Assembly: GCA_002435745.1 (NCBI GenBank)
Contig: DIWT01000010.1
Location: 29,306 to 48,968 of the forward strand
From: a bacterium UBP15_UBA6099
Lineage (GTDB): Bacteria; UBP15; UBA6099
Direction of reading: 5' to 3'
Length of the DNA stretch: 19,663 bases
Shown here in pieces: positions 6,035-13,960 of the stretch (its first letter is position 1; the number at the start of each line of letters is the position of its first letter). The notes beneath the pieces are model-generated. The model was not told the origin of the DNA and ran no database searches. It was given only the letters and a program-made list of their open reading frames with translations. A program made the translations under genes and the position numbers.

Positions 6035-8083
6035 ATGAAATTCGACGAAATTCTACAGAGATATGAAGACAGTTTGCTGGCATACAACCGCGCCGCCGGG
6101 CTGATGGACAAGGGACGGCTCGACGAGGCGGAAGAGTTGCTGAAGGCCGCTCTTTCGCGCTATCCGAGAGAAGTTTTCATGGACGCGGAGCAGGAACTTG
6201 ACGCTTCCATGCTCGATTCCATAGACACGCTTTTTACTAATATTTCCGACAGGTTGGAGTTGGTGAGGTCCATAAAGAGCGGGCCGAAGCTCGGCGCGGC
6301 GGGCATCCTCACGCTGCGCGATCTTGTGGAGCGTAACGCGCTCAAAACGAAGAGCGAGCCGATGCCGGAGCCTGCCGCGCAAGATGGTTTTTCGACAGAC
6401 GCGTCGGTCGAGTTGGATTACACCGCAAGCAAGCTGGACGAGAAAGAGTTCGAGCGGGTATGGGACGACGATTCTAAATCCGTCGCGGAAGAGGCGGGAG
6501 CGGCGGATGTCTCCGCGACTGCCGAGCTTTCCGCTGAAGACATCATTCTTTCGGGGCTGACGGACGTTCGGGCGGAGGAAGTTGAAGCCGCTGCGCCGGA
6601 GCCGCAAGAGAATAATCCCCCTGAGATAGACGCAGCTCTCGCGGCCATCGAAGCGTTCGAGGAAATGGACGCCGGGAGCGGCGGGCAAACGGAAAAAGGC
6701 GAATTCGACAACATCGAAATAGACATAGAGACAGAGCCGGAAAGAGAAGCGGGCGCGGAGGCCGACGCGGCTGCCATAAGCGCGGAGGAAGAGAAATCGC
6801 TTGAAGACATACTGGCCGGAACGCTGACGGACGCTCCGCCTCCTGAAGATCTGGATTTTGTTGACAAAGGGCATGTTGTTGCGGCGGCCTCCGCGCCGGC
6901 TCCGGAGAAGTTGGACAAGGCTCTCGAAGCGGTGGCGGCAGCCGCCGACATTTCAGGCGACGCGTCTTATGAATCAACTGCGGAGGAAACGCCGGAAACC
7001 GTCGGGACGAACATGGATGAAACGGCGGCTGACGAGGAATCCGCGCCGAAAAAAGAGAAGCCCGGAATCTTCTCGAAGCTTTCGGCTTTGAAGAAACCGA
7101 AGAAAACAAAAAAAAGCGAGCCTCAGGAGGCTGAACTGCTCGAAATGAGCGACGAAGGACCCGCGAACGCGCCGGAAGCGCCTCCTGAAAAAACCGACGA
7201 GGAAGCGGGCGGTCCGAAAAAGATGAAAAAACTAAAGTTGTTCGGCATCGGAAAGAAAAAGAAAGGCTCCGGCGAAGAATTGAAAGACATGGCGGAGCAG
7301 ACTGCGGAAATCGCGACGGAGGAGCCGGCCGCGGAGGCTGAGCCTGTCGCGGAGGCAGCGCAAGAAGAGCCTGCGGTCGAAGTGTCGGCGGCTTTCTCGA
7401 CGCCCCCGGCGCCTCCGGCGAATGTGAGCGACGACGAAAAGGACGAAGAAGACGAGGCCCTTCTTTCGAAAGATGAGATTAAAAAGCAGTACGGCCCGGC
7501 GCACAAGCACACGATTATCGAGCGGACGACGGTCAACGTGTCCGGAATATTCAGTTCTATATTCGTGGTTCTGATGCTTCTGGCCGGATTCGCGGACTTG
7601 GGGTACAGGATATACACGGACGTATATCTGGGCGGGCTGGACAGCCTGTACCGGGGCGGCGAGAAAGCGGCGTTGAGCGAGCCGACGAAGATGGACGAAG
7701 CTCTCACGAATTATCTGCAATACAGGTCGGCCCTGCCCGACACGGGCGCCGATAAAAACAAGGTTTCCGCCTATCTGCCCGTGGCGTGGAGTTCAAGGCT
7801 GAGAAATGAAAAGAACAAGCCGGACGACGCGCTCATGCTGATGCGACTGATGAGGCGAGAGGACGTAAGAGCGTCGGCTCTGGACGAAGAATTCGTCGGC
7901 GCGCTGATAATGAAAGCCGAACAGGGCGTATCAGGCGGCGGCGAGGAATTCGAAGAGGCGACATCCCGCGCGCGACAGATTCTGGCGGAAGGCCGCGTGG
8001 CGGAGCCGGTGGCGTTGGAGATGCTTAACAGGCTGGATGCCCTAGAAGCAGGCGCGGCAGCGGTTAAAACTTCCGGCAAATGA
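6035..8083 (+). CDS. Large acidic single-span membrane protein, N-terminal TPR-like
   Basis: I do not recognise this 682-residue protein. Residues 14-46 read as one TPR-like helical repeat. Residues 105-480 are low-complexity, rich in Glu, Ala, Asp and Pro and surely disordered. Two basic patches interrupt this at 339-360 and 394-410, each pairing a hydrophobic GIFSKL or LFGIG with a run of lysines. A short motif is repeated at 166-178 (SAEDIILSGLTDV) and 255-267 (SLEDILAGTLTDA). One transmembrane helix lies at about 505-524, followed by about 155 residues that may be helical and lie outside the cytoplasm. The layout is that of a FimV-like scaffold in reverse order, but that is only analogy. 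The start lacks a clear Shine-Dalgarno. Its stop overlaps the next ATG (ATGA at 8080-8083). Confidence 0.7.
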   Translation: MKFDEILQRYEDSLLAYNRAAGLMDKGRLDEAEELLKAALSRYPREVFMDAEQELDASMLDSIDTLFTNISDRLELVRSIKSGPKLGAAGILTLRDLVERNALKTKSEPMPEPAAQDGFSTDASVELDYTASKLDEKEFERVWDDDSKSVAEEAGAADVSATAELSAEDIILSGLTDVRAEEVEAAAPEPQENNPPEIDAALAAIEAFEEMDAGSGGQTEKGEFDNIEIDIETEPEREAGAEADAAAISAEEEKSLEDILAGTLTDAPPPEDLDFVDKGHVVAAASAPAPEKLDKALEAVAAAADISGDASYESTAEETPETVGTNMDETAADEESAPKKEKPGIFSKLSALKKPKKTKKSEPQEAELLEMSDEGPANAPEAPPEKTDEEAGGPKKMKKLKLFGIGKKKKGSGEELKDMAEQTAEIATEEPAAEAEPVAEAAQEEPAVEVSAAFSTPPAPPANVSDDEKDEEDEALLSKDEIKKQYGPAHKHTIIERTTVNVSGIFSSIFVVLMLLAGFADLGYRIYTDVYLGGLDSLYRGGEKAALSEPTKMDEALTNYLQYRSALPDTGADKNKVSAYLPVAWSSRLRNEKNKPDDALMLMRLMRREDVRASALDEEFVGALIMKAEQGVSGGGEEFEEATSRARQILAEGRVAEPVALEMLNRLDALEAGAAAVKTSGK

Positions 8084-8319
8084 CAGGCGGCGAAATGACG
8101 GACACTGAAAAAATTATCGAGGGAAGCGGAGGCGGCGACTACCTAGTTCGCTCCGTGTCCATAGTGACCCTGCTTTTCGAGCGGGGGATATTGAACGAGA
8201 TATTCGAGAGCGGCAGGCTGACAGAAGAGGAAGTGGATGTCCGGGCGGAGACTTTGAAAAAGAGATTCCCGGGATTCGGGGCCGCAGGTTTGGGAAACGA
8301 CGGAGGCGAGACCGGCTGA
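8080..8319 (+). CDS. Small hypothetical protein coupled to the membrane protein
   Basis: A 79-residue protein with no recognised family. The ATG at 8080 overlaps the TGA of the preceding gene. A second in-frame ATG at 8095 has AGGCGG just upstream and may be the true start (74 residues). Residues 25-68 look helical and charged (LLFERGILNEIFESG, LTEEEVDVRAETLKKRF), like a small soluble adaptor, and the C-terminus is Gly-rich. The tight overlap suggests it works with the 682-residue membrane protein. Confidence 0.6.
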   Translation: MTGGEMTDTEKIIEGSGGGDYLVRSVSIVTLLFERGILNEIFESGRLTEEEVDVRAETLKKRFPGFGAAGLGNDGGETG

Positions 8320-8415
8320 AGGCCGGAGCCGCCGACGATAAAATAAAGCAAAGGGCGCGCCGGACGCGCGCTGCAAAAAAGAAAGCCTTCGAGGCCGGAT
8401 TAAAAGGAGAAATGA

Positions 8416-9708
8416 ATGCAATCGAGAATGATCACGCTTAGCCAGAACGAGATTCCGAGGAAATGGTACAACGCGCTGCCCGACCTTCCGAGACCGCTGG
8501 ACCCGCCGCTGCATCCGGGAACAAGAGAGCCGATAGGGCCTGAAGCTCTGACGCCGCTGTTTCCGATGGGCCTGATCGAGCAGGAAGTAAGCTCTCAACG
8601 TTGGATTGACATACCCGAGGAAGTGATGGACATTTTGGCGCTGTGGAGGCCGACCCCGATGTTCCGCGCGGTCGGGCTTGAGAAGGCGCTCGGGACGCCC
8701 GCGAAGATTTTCTACAAATATGAAGGCACAAGCCCCGCCGGAAGCCACAAGCCGAACACGGCTGTCGCGCAGGCATACTACAACAAAAAAGAAAACGTCA
8801 AAAGAATAGCCACCGAGACCGGAGCCGGGCAGTGGGGAAGCGCGTTGAGCTTCGCATGCAGCCTGTTCGGGATCGAGTGCATGGTGTACATGGTGCGGAT
8901 CAGCTTCGACCAGAAGCCTTACCGCAAGTCGCTGATAAACACGTGGGGAGCCAATGTGGTTCCCAGCCCGAGCAACCTTACCGCGGCAGGGCGCGCGGCG
9001 CTCGAAAAAGACCCCGAATGCTCCGGCAGCCTCGGTCTGGCCATCAGCGAGGCGGTCGAGGACGCGGCGGGGCGCGAAGACACGAAATACGCGCTGGGCA
9101 GCGTGCTCAACCACGTGTTGCTGCACCAATCCGTCATCGGGCAGGAGTGCATAAAACAGATGGCGGCAGTGGGCGAATACCCGGACGTGGTGGTGGGATG
9201 CCACGGCGGCGGAAGCAACTACGCCGGACTTACCCTGCCCTTCCTGCCGGACAAACTGGGCGGGAAAAACATCCGCTTCGTGGCGGTCGAACCGAAGTCA
9301 TGCCCGTCGCTCACCGAGGGAAAATACGAGTACGACGTGGGAGACGTGGCGGGAATGACGCCGCTAATGATGATGTACACGCTGGGGCACGACTTCATGC
9401 CGGCTCCGATACACGCGGGCGGCCTCAGGTATCACGGCGGAGCGCCCATCGTCTCCAACCTGATTCACGACGGCATCATGGAAGCCATATCCGTCGAACA
9501 GAAACAGATCTTCGAGTCCGCCGTGCTGTTCGCGAGGACTGAAGGACATATCCCGGCTCCGGAATCCGCGCACGCGATACACGGCGCGGTCGCCGAGGCT
9601 CTGAAGTGCAAGGAAAGCGGAGAGAGCAAAACCATCCTGTTCGGACTGAGCGGGCACGGACATTTCGACATGGGAGCGTACGACGCCTATTTCAGCGGCA
9701 AGATGTGA
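8416..9708 (+). CDS. trpB2: TrpB2-type tryptophan synthase beta chain
   Basis: A 430-residue PLP enzyme of the TrpB2 (TrpB-like, TIGR01415) family, which condenses indole with serine or phosphoserine to give tryptophan. Key features are the PLP lysine in GSHKPNTA (Lys112), the catalytic glutamate in TETGAGQWG (Glu134) and the phosphate-binding loop CHGGGSN. The N-terminus (EIPRKWYNALPDLP) and long length are typical of TrpB2 rather than TrpB1. No trpA or other trp gene is present. TrpB2 is often unlinked and may salvage indole. Start 8416 has AGGAG at 8404-8408; ATG 8428 is the alternative. It is preceded by 96 bases without an obvious promoter. Confidence 0.92.
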   Translation: MQSRMITLSQNEIPRKWYNALPDLPRPLDPPLHPGTREPIGPEALTPLFPMGLIEQEVSSQRWIDIPEEVMDILALWRPTPMFRAVGLEKALGTPAKIFYKYEGTSPAGSHKPNTAVAQAYYNKKENVKRIATETGAGQWGSALSFACSLFGIECMVYMVRISFDQKPYRKSLINTWGANVVPSPSNLTAAGRAALEKDPECSGSLGLAISEAVEDAAGREDTKYALGSVLNHVLLHQSVIGQECIKQMAAVGEYPDVVVGCHGGGSNYAGLTLPFLPDKLGGKNIRFVAVEPKSCPSLTEGKYEYDVGDVAGMTPLMMMYTLGHDFMPAPIHAGGLRYHGGAPIVSNLIHDGIMEAISVEQKQIFESAVLFARTEGHIPAPESAHAIHGAVAEALKCKESGESKTILFGLSGHGHFDMGAYDAYFSGKM

Positions 9709-9726
9709 AGACGCTTGACAGCGGGC

Positions 9727-9754
9727 GGCGGCGCGGCGGGACGGCCGCGCCGCC
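9727..9754 (+). terminator. GC-rich hairpin after trpB2
   Basis: GGCGGCGCGGC (9727-9737) pairs perfectly with 9744-9754 around a 6-base loop. It sits 18 bases after the trpB2 stop. No T-tract follows (CCTTCC), so it may be a rho-type pause site or an mRNA 3' end stabiliser rather than a classical intrinsic terminator. A second small inverted repeat, CCCGGA/TCCGGG, lies at 9760-9779. Confidence 0.45.
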
Positions 9755-9836
9755 CCTTCCCCGGATTTAACATTCCGGGCCGGGCACAAACGCGGGGGCG
9801 CGCCCTCCGCGGCTCACAAGGAGCGTTGATATCATC

Positions 9837-10352
9837 ATGGACGTGCTGGTTCTCAACGCAAGCTACGAGGTGCTCAACATCACACGCTGGCAGCGCGCGA
9901 TATGTCTCGTCTTCTCCGGCAAGGCGGAGATGCTCGAACAGCGCGAACGCTCCGCCCGCTCCCAGTTTCAGGAATTCGACATGCCGTCGGTCATCAAGAT
10001 GAACTACTACGTGAAGAAACCGCGCATGCAGGTCCCGTTCTCGAGGGGGAACGTCTTCATGCGCGACCACCACACTTGCCAGTACTGCGGCAAAACCCGC
10101 AAGGCTGCGGAGCTTACTCTAGACCACATCGTGCCTCGCTCGCTCGGCGGGGAAACCTGCTGGGAGAACCTCGTTACGGCGTGCAAGCACTGCAACGTAA
10201 AAAAAGGGAACCGCACGCCGGAAGCGGCGGGAATGAAACTTCGCAAAACGCCGCGCGCGCCCCAGTTCGCCCCCACCCTTCAGGCCTGCTTCAGGCAGGA
10301 TTGGGAAAAATACGTGCCCTACGCGGTCCCTCTGTCAGGAGAAATCAACTAA
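9837..10352 (+). CDS. HNH endonuclease family protein
   Basis: A 171-residue protein of the widespread housekeeping HNH type. Residues 1-70 form the usual N-terminal domain (VLNASYEVLNITRWQRAICL). The HNH/zinc motif follows: CQYC (C81, C84), LDHIVPRSLGG (Asp96, His97) and ACKHCNVKKGNR (C116, C119, Asn120). All active-site and zinc ligands are present. Its cellular function is not known; it is not obviously part of a restriction system or mobile element here. AAGGAG at 9818-9823 is 13 bases from the ATG, slightly far. Confidence 0.88.
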   Translation: MDVLVLNASYEVLNITRWQRAICLVFSGKAEMLEQRERSARSQFQEFDMPSVIKMNYYVKKPRMQVPFSRGNVFMRDHHTCQYCGKTRKAAELTLDHIVPRSLGGETCWENLVTACKHCNVKKGNRTPEAAGMKLRKTPRAPQFAPTLQACFRQDWEKYVPYAVPLSGEIN

Positions 10353-10389
10353 GGAACCCACAGCGCCTCCGCCCCGCGCCGCCCATGCC

Positions 10390-11049
10390 ATGAAAAAAGA
10401 AATCATCAGATACGACCCTTCCAACCCCGCGCACCGCGATGCCGTGCGCCGCATCGTGTACGACACCGGCTTCGGCGGCGAAACGGTCGTCCCCTACTTT
10501 GACAACTTCGAACTCTTCGCCGACATGCTCACCCTCTATTACACGGACTACGACGCCTCCCACAACTTCCTCGCGATGGCGGACGGCGAGATAGCCGGAT
10601 ACCTGCTCGGATGCCCGGACACGCCGGCGTGCGACAGGGTGACAAAAAGAGAAATCTATCCAGCCCTGCTGCGCGGCATAATATCAGGCAGATACAAGCT
10701 CTCGCCGAAAGACCTCCTGTACATCAGGCGAAGCCTCTCGGCGATGATTCGCGGAGAACACATCGCGACGCCGACGGACGTCTATCCGGCGCATCTGCAC
10801 ATCGACTTTCTGCCGCAATACCGCCGCGCCGGGCTAGGCTCGAAAATAATGCTGGAGTACATGGACTATCTGCGCGGGCTGGGCGTCAAGGGCGTTCACT
10901 TGGGCACTTCCAGCGCGCACCGCTCGGCTCTCCCTTTCTACGCGAAGCTTGGGTTCTCCGTGTACTCGCGCCTGAGGATGACCGAGACCGTCTTCGCCCC
11001 GCTGAATCCTCAAGACCTTTACGGAATCGTCTGCGTCAAACTGCTGTGA
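10390..11049 (+). CDS. GNAT-family N-acetyltransferase
   Basis: A 219-residue protein. The C-terminal part carries GNAT motif A, QYRRAGLGSKIM (acetyl-CoA pyrophosphate loop, about 144-155), and motif B, HRSALPFYAKLGF. The N-terminal half (residues 1-60) has the GNAT-like opening VRRIVYDTGFGGE. The acceptor substrate is unknown. The long insert at about 80-125 is unusual for minimal GNATs but fits the O-GlcNAcase-associated or sugar-acting subset. No Shine-Dalgarno is visible before the ATG; the upstream HNH stop is 37 bases away. It is only 22 bases ahead of gcvPA and may be co-transcribed with it. Confidence 0.78.
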   Translation: MKKEIIRYDPSNPAHRDAVRRIVYDTGFGGETVVPYFDNFELFADMLTLYYTDYDASHNFLAMADGEIAGYLLGCPDTPACDRVTKREIYPALLRGIISGRYKLSPKDLLYIRRSLSAMIRGEHIATPTDVYPAHLHIDFLPQYRRAGLGSKIMLEYMDYLRGLGVKGVHLGTSSAHRSALPFYAKLGFSVYSRLRMTETVFAPLNPQDLYGIVCVKLL

Positions 11050-11071
11050 AAGCCATTTAAGGAGGCGCGAA

Positions 11072-12406
11072 ATGCCATATATACCCCACACCGAAGAAGA
11101 TCTGAACGAGATGCTCGAAGCGGTCGGAGCGTCGTCGCTGGACGACCTTTTCGCCGACATCCCCGCGTCGCTGTCGCCACGCTCCTTTGATTTGCCGAAA
11201 GGCAAACCGGAGCACGAGGTTCTCAGAACGCTGCGGGGGCTTGCCGCGAAGAACGCCACCCAGCTCGTCAACTTCGTCGGAGGCGGTTTTTACGACCACT
11301 TCATCCCCGCCGCCGTCGACCCCATAGTGTCGCGCAGCGAGTTCTACACCGCCTACACCCCCTACCAGCCCGAAACATCTCAGGGAACCCTTCAGGCGAT
11401 ATACGAGTACCAGACGGCGATATGCAGGCTGGTCGAGATGGACGTCTCCAACGCCTCCCTGTACGACGGCGGAACAGCCCTCTACGAGGCCTCCATGATG
11501 GCCGTCCGCGCCACCGGCAGAAAAAAAATCATCGTCGATCAGGGCGTCAGTCCCATCTACCGCGTCATGCTCGAAAGCTACACCTCCAACCTAGGTCTCC
11601 AGTTCGAGCAGATACCCATTTCAGGCGGAGTGACGGACCGCAAAAAAATCAAAGACGCCCTCGGCTCGGACATCGCCGCCGTCATAGTCCAGAACCCTAA
11701 CTTCTTCGGCTGCGTCGACGATTTCTCAGACGTCTCCAAGATGGCCAAAGAAGCCGGAGCGATGGTTATCTGCTCGGTCTATCCGCTTTCGCTCGGACTG
11801 ATCAAGCCGCCCGGAGCGATGGGGGCCGACATAGTGACCGGCGAAGGACAGAGCCTCGGACTTCCGCTGTCGTTCGGCGGGCCGTACCTCGGCTTCATGG
11901 CGGCGCGCGCGGACAACGCCCGCCGCATGCCCGGCAGAATCGTCGGAGCCACGGAGGACACGCAAGGCAGACGCGGGTTCGTCCTAACGCTTCAGACGCG
12001 CGAGCAACACATACGCCGCGAGAAGGCCACAAGCAACATCTGCTCCAACGAAGCCCTCTGCGCCCTGTCCGCCCTCGTCTATATGTGCCTGCTCGGAAAA
12101 GGCGGCCTTCAGCAGGTCGCCCGCGTGTGCGCCGAGAAAGCCGCATACACCCGCAAGAGGCTCTCGCAGATCCCCGGAGTCAACATCAAATACCCGGCCC
12201 CCACATTCAACGAGTTCGCCGTAGAACTGCCCCGCGACGCCGGAACAGTCATCGGCGACCTAATCGAAAAAGGGTTCGCCGCCGGGTTCCCCCTCGGCAG
12301 ATATTACGAGGGCATGGAGCGCTCCATGCTGGTCGCCGTGACTGAAAAGAGAACCAAAGAAGAAATCGGACGCCTCGCCGAGGCGCTCGAGGAGGTCCTG
12401 TCATGA
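11072..12406 (+). CDS. gcvPA: Glycine dehydrogenase (decarboxylating) subunit 1
   Basis: A 444-residue alpha subunit of the two-part P-protein of the glycine cleavage system, which decarboxylates glycine and passes the aminomethyl group to GcvH. It shows the usual family sequence, for example GGGFYDHFIPAAVD and TAYTPYQPETSQGTLQA. The PLP-binding lysine is on the partner subunit. The length is normal. AAGGAGG at 11059-11065 is a near-perfect ribosome-binding site. It overlaps gcvPB by four bases (ATGA, 12403-12406), so the two are translationally coupled. Third codon positions are C-rich. Confidence 0.95.
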   Translation: MPYIPHTEEDLNEMLEAVGASSLDDLFADIPASLSPRSFDLPKGKPEHEVLRTLRGLAAKNATQLVNFVGGGFYDHFIPAAVDPIVSRSEFYTAYTPYQPETSQGTLQAIYEYQTAICRLVEMDVSNASLYDGGTALYEASMMAVRATGRKKIIVDQGVSPIYRVMLESYTSNLGLQFEQIPISGGVTDRKKIKDALGSDIAAVIVQNPNFFGCVDDFSDVSKMAKEAGAMVICSVYPLSLGLIKPPGAMGADIVTGEGQSLGLPLSFGGPYLGFMAARADNARRMPGRIVGATEDTQGRRGFVLTLQTREQHIRREKATSNICSNEALCALSALVYMCLLGKGGLQQVARVCAEKAAYTRKRLSQIPGVNIKYPAPTFNEFAVELPRDAGTVIGDLIEKGFAAGFPLGRYYEGMERSMLVAVTEKRTKEEIGRLAEALEEVLS

Positions 12407-13857
12407 AACTCATATACGAGAAAAGCTCCCCCGGCCGCAAAGGCGTCAGGCCCCCGGAATCCGACGTGTTCGCGAAGATTGAAATCCCCTCCGCCCTTAT
12501 GCGGAAAAAACCCGCCGAACTGCCCGAAGTGTCCGAACTGGACGTAGTGAGGCATTTCACCGAACTGTCCCGCCGAAACTTCGGCGTGGACACGAACTTC
12601 TACCCGCTCGGCTCTTGCACAATGAAGTACAACCCTAAGATGTGCGAGCAGGCGGCGAAGATGGAGGGATTCGCGGCGCTGCACCCGCTGCTGCCCCAGC
12701 TAAGGCTCGGCGGCATGCTCACTCAGGGCGCGCTCCAGATACTCCACGACTGCGCCGCCCTCCTCTGCGAGATCACCGGCATGGCGGAATTCACAATGCA
12801 GCCTATGGCCGGCGCGCACGGCGAACTGACCGGCATCATGCTCATCGCCGCCTACCACAACTCGCGCGGCTCGAAAAAAACCAAGGTAATCGTCCCGGAC
12901 TCCGCCCACGGAACCAACCCCGCCAGCGCCGCCATCGCCGGATACTCGGTCGTCACCGTCAAGTCCAACTCGCGCGGCGTCATGGATCTCGAAGAGTTCG
13001 AAAAAACTCTCGACGATGAAACGGCGGCGGTAATGCTCACATCGCCCAACACTCTCGGACTGTTCAACGCGGACTTGCAGCGCATAGTCGAGCTTGCCCG
13101 CTCCAAAGACGCACTTATGTACTACGACGGGGCCAACCTGAACGCCATCCTCGGACGCTGCCGTCCCGGCGACATGGGATTCGACGTCGTCCACCTCAAC
13201 CTTCACAAGACTTTCGCCACCCCGCACGGCGGCGGCGGGCCGGGCGCAGGCCCCGTCGGCGTCTCCGAAAAACTCATCCCCTTCCTCCCGATTTCCCGCG
13301 TCGTCAAACGCTCCGACGGCACTTTCGCCCTCGACTACGACCACCCTCAGTCCATCGGCTACATCGCCCCCTTCTACGGCAACTTCGGCGTCATCCTTAA
13401 AGCCTACGCCTACATACTAGCCCTCGGACGCGAAGGCCTCGTCCGCGTGAGCGAAACGGCGGTGCTGAACGCCAACTACCTTATGAGCAAGCTGAAAGAC
13501 GCCTACGAGCTTCCTTACGATAGAACCTGCAAACACGAATTCGTCCTGTCGGCGTCGAAACAGATGAAAAACGGAGTCCGCGCGCTCGACATCGCCAAGG
13601 CCCTCATAGACAGAGGCTTCCACCCGCCGACGGTCTACTTCCCGCTCATAGTCAAAGAGTCCATAATGATAGAGCCGACGGAGACGGAATCCAAAGAGAC
13701 GCTCGACGCGTTCGCCGAGGCCATGCTGGAGGTGGCGCGGGTCGCCGATGAGAACCCGGAAGCCCTGCGCGCGGCTCCGTCCACCACCCCGGTGTCGAGG
13801 CTCGACGAGGTCAAGGCGGTAAAAAAAGCCGATTTCGCTTACATCCCGAACGCCTGA
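12403..13857 (+). CDS. gcvPB: Glycine dehydrogenase (decarboxylating) subunit 2
   Basis: A 484-residue beta subunit of the glycine decarboxylase P-protein. It carries the PLP lysine in NLHKTFATPHGGGGPG (Lys269) and the family segments FYPLGSCTMKYNPK and YYDGANLNAILG. The length is normal and nothing appears damaged. gcvT, gcvH and the dihydrolipoamide dehydrogenase gene are not next to it. No glycine riboswitch can be placed ahead of the pair because the gap before gcvPA is only 22 bases. Confidence 0.95.
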   Translation: MKLIYEKSSPGRKGVRPPESDVFAKIEIPSALMRKKPAELPEVSELDVVRHFTELSRRNFGVDTNFYPLGSCTMKYNPKMCEQAAKMEGFAALHPLLPQLRLGGMLTQGALQILHDCAALLCEITGMAEFTMQPMAGAHGELTGIMLIAAYHNSRGSKKTKVIVPDSAHGTNPASAAIAGYSVVTVKSNSRGVMDLEEFEKTLDDETAAVMLTSPNTLGLFNADLQRIVELARSKDALMYYDGANLNAILGRCRPGDMGFDVVHLNLHKTFATPHGGGGPGAGPVGVSEKLIPFLPISRVVKRSDGTFALDYDHPQSIGYIAPFYGNFGVILKAYAYILALGREGLVRVSETAVLNANYLMSKLKDAYELPYDRTCKHEFVLSASKQMKNGVRALDIAKALIDRGFHPPTVYFPLIVKESIMIEPTETESKETLDAFAEAMLEVARVADENPEALRAAPSTTPVSRLDEVKAVKKADFAYIPNA

Positions 13858-13876
13858 CGCCGGGTCGGCTCAGCGT

Positions 13877-13905
13877 TTGAATCGGTTTTTTCATTGTGCT
13901 ATAAT
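13877..13905 (+). promoter_or_regulatory. Promoter of the sugar dehydrogenase operon
   Basis: TTGAAT (13877-13882), a 17-base spacer and TATAAT (13900-13905) with an extended TG (13897-13898). This is among the best promoters in the window. Transcription would begin near 13912, at the ATG of a 15-codon mini-ORF (13913). Confidence 0.75.
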
Positions 13906-13912
13906 CGCTTTG

Positions 13913-13960
13913 ATGTCTTCATTCGCGCGGCATAACTTGAGAAAGGTCCGCAACTCATGA
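13913..13960 (+). CDS. Putative leaderless 15-codon leader peptide
   Basis: Reading from the predicted transcription start gives MSSFARHNLRKVRNS and a TGA at 13958-13960 that overlaps the ATG of the sugar dehydrogenase (ATGA at 13957-13960). It has no Shine-Dalgarno, which fits leaderless initiation. The exact overlap is the kind seen in translational coupling. It could be chance; such a short ORF has no family evidence. Confidence 0.4.
   Translation: MSSFARHNLRKVRNS

Noticed and set aside
8143..9204. 353-codon open frame on the minus strand
   Set aside because: Antisense shadow of trpB2 and the small upstream gene. The plus-strand protein is a clear enzyme with all active-site residues.
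11050..11071. Possible glycine riboswitch before gcvPA
   Set aside because: The gap is only 22 bases, too short for the riboswitch, and it is filled by the ribosome-binding site.
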